DNA of 28,314 nucleotides from UBA11164 sp002420085 (GTDB taxonomy: Bacteria; Pseudomonadota; Gammaproteobacteria; Xanthomonadales; Xanthomonadaceae): the NCBI GenBank assembly GCA_031976395.1, contig DALYLJ010000023.1, positions 1 through 28,314 on the forward strand, written 5' to 3'. Made by a program: the position numbers and the translations under genes. The notes beneath the pieces are model-generated. The model was not told the DNA's origin and did not search any database. It was given only the letters and a program-made list of their open reading frames with translations. Below, one piece after another: positions 24,583-28,314 of the stretch. How positions within the stretch are numbered: position 1 is the first letter of the stretch; each line of letters opens with the position of its first letter.

Positions 24583-27294
24583 ATGAACTGGCTCAACGAT
24601 GTGCTCGAAAACGATGTCGATCCGCGCGAGACCCGCGAATGGATCGAAGCCCTGTCGGCCGTCATCGAAAGTGACGGTGCCGAGCGCGCCCACCAGCTCC
24701 TGGAGCGAATGGTCGATACCACTCGTCGTGCCGGGGCGTTCCTGCCGTTTTCATCGACCACCGACTACATCAACACCATCGCACCGCACCTGGAGGCCAA
24801 GCCCGACGGCGACCCGGCGATGGAATGGCGGATCCGCTGCATCCTGCGCTGGAACGCCATGGCCATGGTGGTACGCGCCAACCGCAAGCCCGGCGAACTG
24901 GGCGGGCACATCGCCAGCTTCGCCTCCTCGGCCACCCTCTACGATGTCGGCTTCAACCACTTCTGGCGGGCACCGAGCGAAAACCATCCGGGCGATCTGA
25001 TCGGCATCCAGGGTCATTCCAGCCCTGGCGTCTATGCCCGCGCCTTCCTCGAAGGCCGGCTCAGCGAGGATCAACTCGACCATTTCCGCATGGAAGTGGA
25101 CGGCCAGGGCATCAGTTCCTACCCACATCCGTGGCTGATGCCGGACTTCTGGCAACTACCGACCGTCTCGATGGGACTCGGCCCGATCTCGGCGATCTAC
25201 ACCGCCCGCTTCTGGAAATACCTGGAGCATCGCGGCCTGATGCCCAAGACCGATCGCAAGGTCTGGTGCTTCCTCGGCGACGGCGAATGCGACGAACCGG
25301 AAAGCCTGGGCGCCCTGGCCCTGGCCGGCCGCGAGGGTCTCGACAACCTGGTGTTCGTGGTCAACTGCAACCTGCAACGGCTGGATGGCCCGGTGCGTGG
25401 CAACGGCAAGATCATCCAGGAACTGGAAGGCGTGTTTCGCGGCGCCGGCTGGAATGCCATCAAACTGGTCTGGGGCAGCTACTGGGATCCGCTGCTGGCG
25501 CGCGACAGCACCGGCATGCTGCGCAAGCTGATGATGGAAACCGTGGACGGCGAGTACCAGAACTGCAAAGCCTTCGGTGGCGCCTACACCCGCGAACATT
25601 TCTTCGGCAAGTATCCCGAAACCCGCGCCCTGGTCTCCAACCTCTCCGACGACGACATCTGGCGGCTCAATCGCGGCGGCCACGACCCGCACAAGGTCTA
25701 TGCCGCCTATCACGCCGCCGTCAATACACGCGGCATGCCGACCGTGATCCTGGCCAAGACCGTCAAGGGCTACGGCATGGGCAAGTCCGGTGAATCGCTC
25801 AACCCGACCCACCAGACCAAGAAGCTCGACGACGAAGCGGTGCGCGCCTTCCGCGACCGCTTCCAGATTCCAGTGCCGGACTCCGCCCTGCCGAATGTCC
25901 CGTTCTATCACCCCGGCCCCGATTCCGACGAGGTCAAGTACCTCAAGGCCCGGCGTGAACGGCTCGGCGGACCGCTGCCCCAGCGTCGGCGCACGGCCAG
26001 CGAATCACTGCCGGCCCCGGATCTGGCCACCTTCGATCGCCTGCTGAAAACCACCGGCGAGCGTGAAATCAGCACCACCATGGCCTTCGTCCAGGCGCTC
26101 AACATCGTCCTGCGTGACAAACAGGTCGGCCCGCGCGTGGTTCCGATCGTCGCCGACGAAGCCCGCACCTTCGGCATGGAGGGCCTGTTCCGCCAGATCG
26201 GCATCTACGCGCCGTTCGGCCAGAAGTACAAGCCGGTCGATGCCGATCAATTGATGTACTACCGCGAGGACGCGGCCGGCCAGGTGCTCCAGGAAGGCAT
26301 CACCGAAGCCGGCGCGTTCTGCTCCTGGCTGGCGGCCGCCACCAGCTACAGCAGCAACGACCTGCCGATGCTGCCGTTTTTCATCTTCTACTCGATGTTC
26401 GGCTTCCAGCGGATCGGCGACCTCGCCTGGATGGCCGGCGACATGCGCGCGCGCGGCTTCCTGCTCGGCGCGACCGCCGGACGCACCACCCTCAATGGCG
26501 AGGGCCTGCAACACGAGGACGGCCACAGCCACCTGCTGGCCGGCTCGATCCCGAACTGTCGGACCTATGACCCCACCTTCGCCTACGAGGTCGCGGTCAT
26601 CCTCCAGCATGGCATCCAACGGATGCTCACCGAGCAGATCGACGAGTACTACTACCTCACCCTGATGAACGAGAACTACCCGCACCCGGAAATGCCCGAG
26701 GGCGCGGCCGAAGGCATCATCAAGGGCATGTATCTGTTGCGGGAATCAGGAATCGGGAATCGGGAATCGGGGAAAAGCAAGAGCAAGAGCGCGCCGCCCT
26801 GTGTGCAGCTACTGGGCTCAGGCACGATCCTGCGCGAAGTGATCGCCGCAGCCGACCTGCTCGACAAGCACTTCGGCGTCGCAGCCGACATCTGGTCCTG
26901 TCCGAGCTTCACCGAGCTGCGCCGTGATGGCTTCGATGTCGAACGCTGGAACCGACTGCATCCCGAAGCCAAGCAGATGCGCAAATCGCACGTCGCTACC
27001 TGCCTCGAAGGCCGACCAGGGCCGGCGATCGCCGCCACGGACTACGTCCGGCAGTACGCCGATCAGATCCGCGCCTTCGTACCGATGACCTACACCGTAC
27101 TCGGCACCGATGGCTTCGGTCGCAGCGACACCCGTGCCAACCTCCGCCGCCATTTCGAGGTCGATCGCTATCACATCGCCCAGGCCGCCATCGCCGCCCT
27201 GGCCGCAGAAGGCACGATGAATGCCAAAGACGTCGCGCGTGCGCTCAAGGAATTCAAGCTCGACCCGGACAAACCGAACCCGCTTTCGGTGTGA
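24583..27294 (+). CDS. aceE: Pyruvate dehydrogenase E1 component (homodimeric type)
   Basis: 903-residue ThDP-dependent E1 subunit that decarboxylates pyruvate and acetylates the lipoyl group of E2. It aligns along its full length with E. coli AceE (887): ELGGHIASFASSATLYDVGF, IQGHSSPGVYARAFLEGRLS, VSMGLGP, the ThDP motif LGDGECDEPES...NCNLQRLDGPV, AYTREHFFGKYPETRALV, DEARTFGMEGLFRQIGIY, GEGLQHEDGHSH and VLGTDGFGRSD. GGAGG lies six bases before ATG 24583. About residues 719-735 are an insertion encoded by heptamer repeats (see 26741-26768). The E2 (aceF) and E3 genes are not next to it, so it is probably transcribed alone, under the operator-like site 220 bp upstream. Confidence 0.97.
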   Translation: MNWLNDVLENDVDPRETREWIEALSAVIESDGAERAHQLLERMVDTTRRAGAFLPFSSTTDYINTIAPHLEAKPDGDPAMEWRIRCILRWNAMAMVVRANRKPGELGGHIASFASSATLYDVGFNHFWRAPSENHPGDLIGIQGHSSPGVYARAFLEGRLSEDQLDHFRMEVDGQGISSYPHPWLMPDFWQLPTVSMGLGPISAIYTARFWKYLEHRGLMPKTDRKVWCFLGDGECDEPESLGALALAGREGLDNLVFVVNCNLQRLDGPVRGNGKIIQELEGVFRGAGWNAIKLVWGSYWDPLLARDSTGMLRKLMMETVDGEYQNCKAFGGAYTREHFFGKYPETRALVSNLSDDDIWRLNRGGHDPHKVYAAYHAAVNTRGMPTVILAKTVKGYGMGKSGESLNPTHQTKKLDDEAVRAFRDRFQIPVPDSALPNVPFYHPGPDSDEVKYLKARRERLGGPLPQRRRTASESLPAPDLATFDRLLKTTGEREISTTMAFVQALNIVLRDKQVGPRVVPIVADEARTFGMEGLFRQIGIYAPFGQKYKPVDADQLMYYREDAAGQVLQEGITEAGAFCSWLAAATSYSSNDLPMLPFFIFYSMFGFQRIGDLAWMAGDMRARGFLLGATAGRTTLNGEGLQHEDGHSHLLAGSIPNCRTYDPTFAYEVAVILQHGIQRMLTEQIDEYYYLTLMNENYPHPEMPEGAAEGIIKGMYLLRESGIGNRESGKSKSKSAPPCVQLLGSGTILREVIAAADLLDKHFGVAADIWSCPSFTELRRDGFDVERWNRLHPEAKQMRKSHVATCLEGRPGPAIAATDYVRQYADQIRAFVPMTYTVLGTDGFGRSDTRANLRRHFEVDRYHIAQAAIAALAAEGTMNAKDVARALKEFKLDPDKPNPLSV
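26741..26768 (+). repeat. Heptamer repeat array inside aceE
   Basis: Four head-to-tail heptamers, GGGAATC, AGGAATC, GGGAATC, GGGAATC, then a decayed GGGGAAA. They keep the aceE frame and encode RESGIGNRESG just before the conserved QLLGSGTILREV. Arrays of this heptamer are common between genes in Xanthomonadaceae. Here one sits within a surface loop between the catalytic core and the C-terminal domain. Confidence 0.92.
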
Positions 27295-27507
27295 GGCGGA
27301 CGCCGGGTTCGCCCCGACTGGCCAAGCGCCCGATTGGCCCTCCTCGGCCGACCAGGGCGTCATCACCGTGATCGTGATCGCATATTTGCCCATTGGCCTC
27401 GATCGGTATTTCTGATAGGTTGGGCTTGCCCGCGCATCGCCCGACCCTCGGCCGCGCGTGCGAGCCAGTGCCACAGCGTGTCGCAACCAACGATGGGGAG
27501 GTGCGAG

Positions 27508-27918
27508 ATGTCCGTTGCCGTGTCGATCGGGCGCAAAGCCCGAAGTGAAATCAATGTCGTTCCATTGATCGATGTCCTGCTCGTTCTGCTGATCATCTTC
27601 ATGGTCACCGCGCCGATGCTCAGCCATCGGATCGGCCTCGATCTGCCACAGCCAGTCCCACCGGATCGAGTTCCACCCCCGCCGGAAGTCGATCCGATCA
27701 GCCTCCGGATCGACGCACGTGGTCACCTGTCGGTCAACGGCACCCCGATGTCGGCCCAGGCAGCCGCCTCACTCCTGCAGGTCGAGGGCAGCCTCAACCC
27801 GCAGCCGGAACTGCGCATCAACGCCAGCGGCGAAGCCGATTACCACGTGGTTGCCCAGGTTCTCGCCTCGGCCCGCGACGCCGGCATCGTCCGAATCGGA
27901 TTTATCGATTCCGACTGA
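27508..27918 (+). CDS. exbD: ExbD/TolR-family biopolymer transport protein
   Basis: 136-residue protein with one N-terminal membrane helix (about 18-38) carrying the essential Asp22 in VVPLIDVLLVLLIIFMV, then a proline-rich linker and a periplasmic domain. The family couples the proton gradient to TonB-dependent uptake (ExbD) or to envelope integrity (TolR). GGGGAGG lies about six bases before ATG 27508. No exbB/tolQ or tonB is adjacent, upstream or within the 400 bp that follow, which is unusual. Given the TonB receptor in the window it could be one of several ExbD copies. The gap of 213 bp after aceE suggests its own promoter. Confidence 0.92.
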   Translation: MSVAVSIGRKARSEINVVPLIDVLLVLLIIFMVTAPMLSHRIGLDLPQPVPPDRVPPPPEVDPISLRIDARGHLSVNGTPMSAQAAASLLQVEGSLNPQPELRINASGEADYHVVAQVLASARDAGIVRIGFIDSD

Positions 27919-28026
27919 GCCATCGGCCATCGGACTCCATCGCCGCGCGGCCTGAACGAGCGCGCGGCTGCTGGTTTCCGGCTGACACACTGTCCATCAA
28001 TTGACAATCAAACCGAGATCATCGCC

Positions 28027-28215
28027 ATGTCGAAACACGTATTGACCGCCGAGGAAGCCTATCAGCAGGCGCGCCGCAATGTCGAAGAATCAATGCGTAA
28101 GAATCAAACCACGCAGAACTTTTTTGGCACGCTCAGGGTAAACCCTGAAAATATCTACATCTCGCAGGCCGATGGCCAACGTGCGATCGAGGAACTGAAG
28201 CGGCTGTCAAAATAA
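28027..28215 (+). CDS. Small conserved-looking hypothetical protein, 62 residues
   Basis: Encodes a charged, largely helical peptide (TAEEAYQQARRNVEESMRK) followed by a short region with possible strands (FFGTLRVNPENIYISQAD) and a C-terminal helix. There is no signal peptide, membrane segment or known motif. Base composition is more AT-rich than in neighbouring genes. A ribosome-binding site is weak (GAG about eleven bases before the start). I do not recognise it. It precedes the partial gene at 28241 by 25 bp and may be co-transcribed with it. Confidence 0.6.
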   Translation: MSKHVLTAEEAYQQARRNVEESMRKNQTTQNFFGTLRVNPENIYISQADGQRAIEELKRLSK

Positions 28216-28240
28216 CTTCGATCGAGTCATGGACTGACCC

Positions 28241-28314
28241 ATGACACCCAGCGCAGCGCTATTTTCATTACTGCCGATCCTTATCGCAGGCTATGTGTTC
28301 GGCGCGTTCAACTA
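28241..28314 (+). CDS. N-terminus of a probable membrane protein (runs off the window)
   Basis: 24 codons are visible from ATG 28241: a short polar start then a hydrophobic helix, ALFSLLPILIAGYVFGAF. This could be a signal anchor or the first membrane segment. No strong ribosome-binding site is seen. Too short to identify. Confidence 0.45.
   Translation, partial: MTPSAALFSLLPILIAGYVFGAFN

Noticed and set aside
26741..26775. Heptamer array as a CRISPR or frameshift
   Set aside because: Units are only 7 bp with no spacers, and the aceE frame runs through without a break to conserved sequence.

Overview
GC-rich, densely packed chromosomal DNA from a gammaproteobacterium, most likely of the order Lysobacterales (Xanthomonadales). 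The evidence is a TonB-dependent receptor of the Xanthomonas/Caulobacter type, a GH13 alpha-glucosidase close to the Xanthomonas/Halomonas enzymes, an RpoH gene with a CIRCE operator, a GspF-type protein, and a run of GGGAATC heptamers of the kind scattered through Xanthomonadaceae genomes. The genus cannot be named. No tRNA, rRNA, insertion sequence, phage gene or CRISPR array was seen.

Layout. (1) 1-4850: a carbohydrate-uptake locus with a TonB-dependent receptor (partial) and a vSGLT-like Na+/sugar symporter on the minus strand, divergent from a cytoplasmic GH13 alpha-glucosidase. (2) 4862-11126: a minus-strand block holding gspF, ftsE, ftsX, a double-receiver response regulator, ung and rpoH, then a separate NYN-LOTUS protein. 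A perfect CIRCE element sits just before the rpoH start codon. (3) 11313-16058: a small lipoprotein, an SGNH hydrolase overlapping alaA, then rsgA overlapping a DUF1704/QEGLA putative metallopeptidase. (4) 16151-21400: a minus-strand group of six genes, in transcription order HPP membrane protein, heme-oxygenase-like diiron oxidase, acyl-adenylating enzyme, tautomerase, cupin and class II aldolase-fold enzyme. I recognise every fold but not the pathway, and this is the best candidate for an undescribed system. (5) 22017-27294: maeB and aceE, the two large enzymes around pyruvate. (6) 27508 to the end: an exbD without exbB, a 62-residue unknown protein and the start of a probable membrane protein.

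The clearest regulatory signal comes from near-identical copies of a 14-bp LacI-type pseudo-palindrome (TGAATACGTNTGCA). They lie before the receptor gene, between the symporter and alpha-glucosidase genes, and before aceE about 21 kb away. They appear nowhere else that I could find. This suggests one sugar-responsive regulon joining sugar capture, transport and hydrolysis to entry of carbon through pyruvate dehydrogenase. The regulator itself is not in the window.

Two further regulatory and structural points are direct readings of the sequence: heat-shock sigma factor control by HrcA through CIRCE, and an in-frame heptamer-repeat insertion inside AceE.
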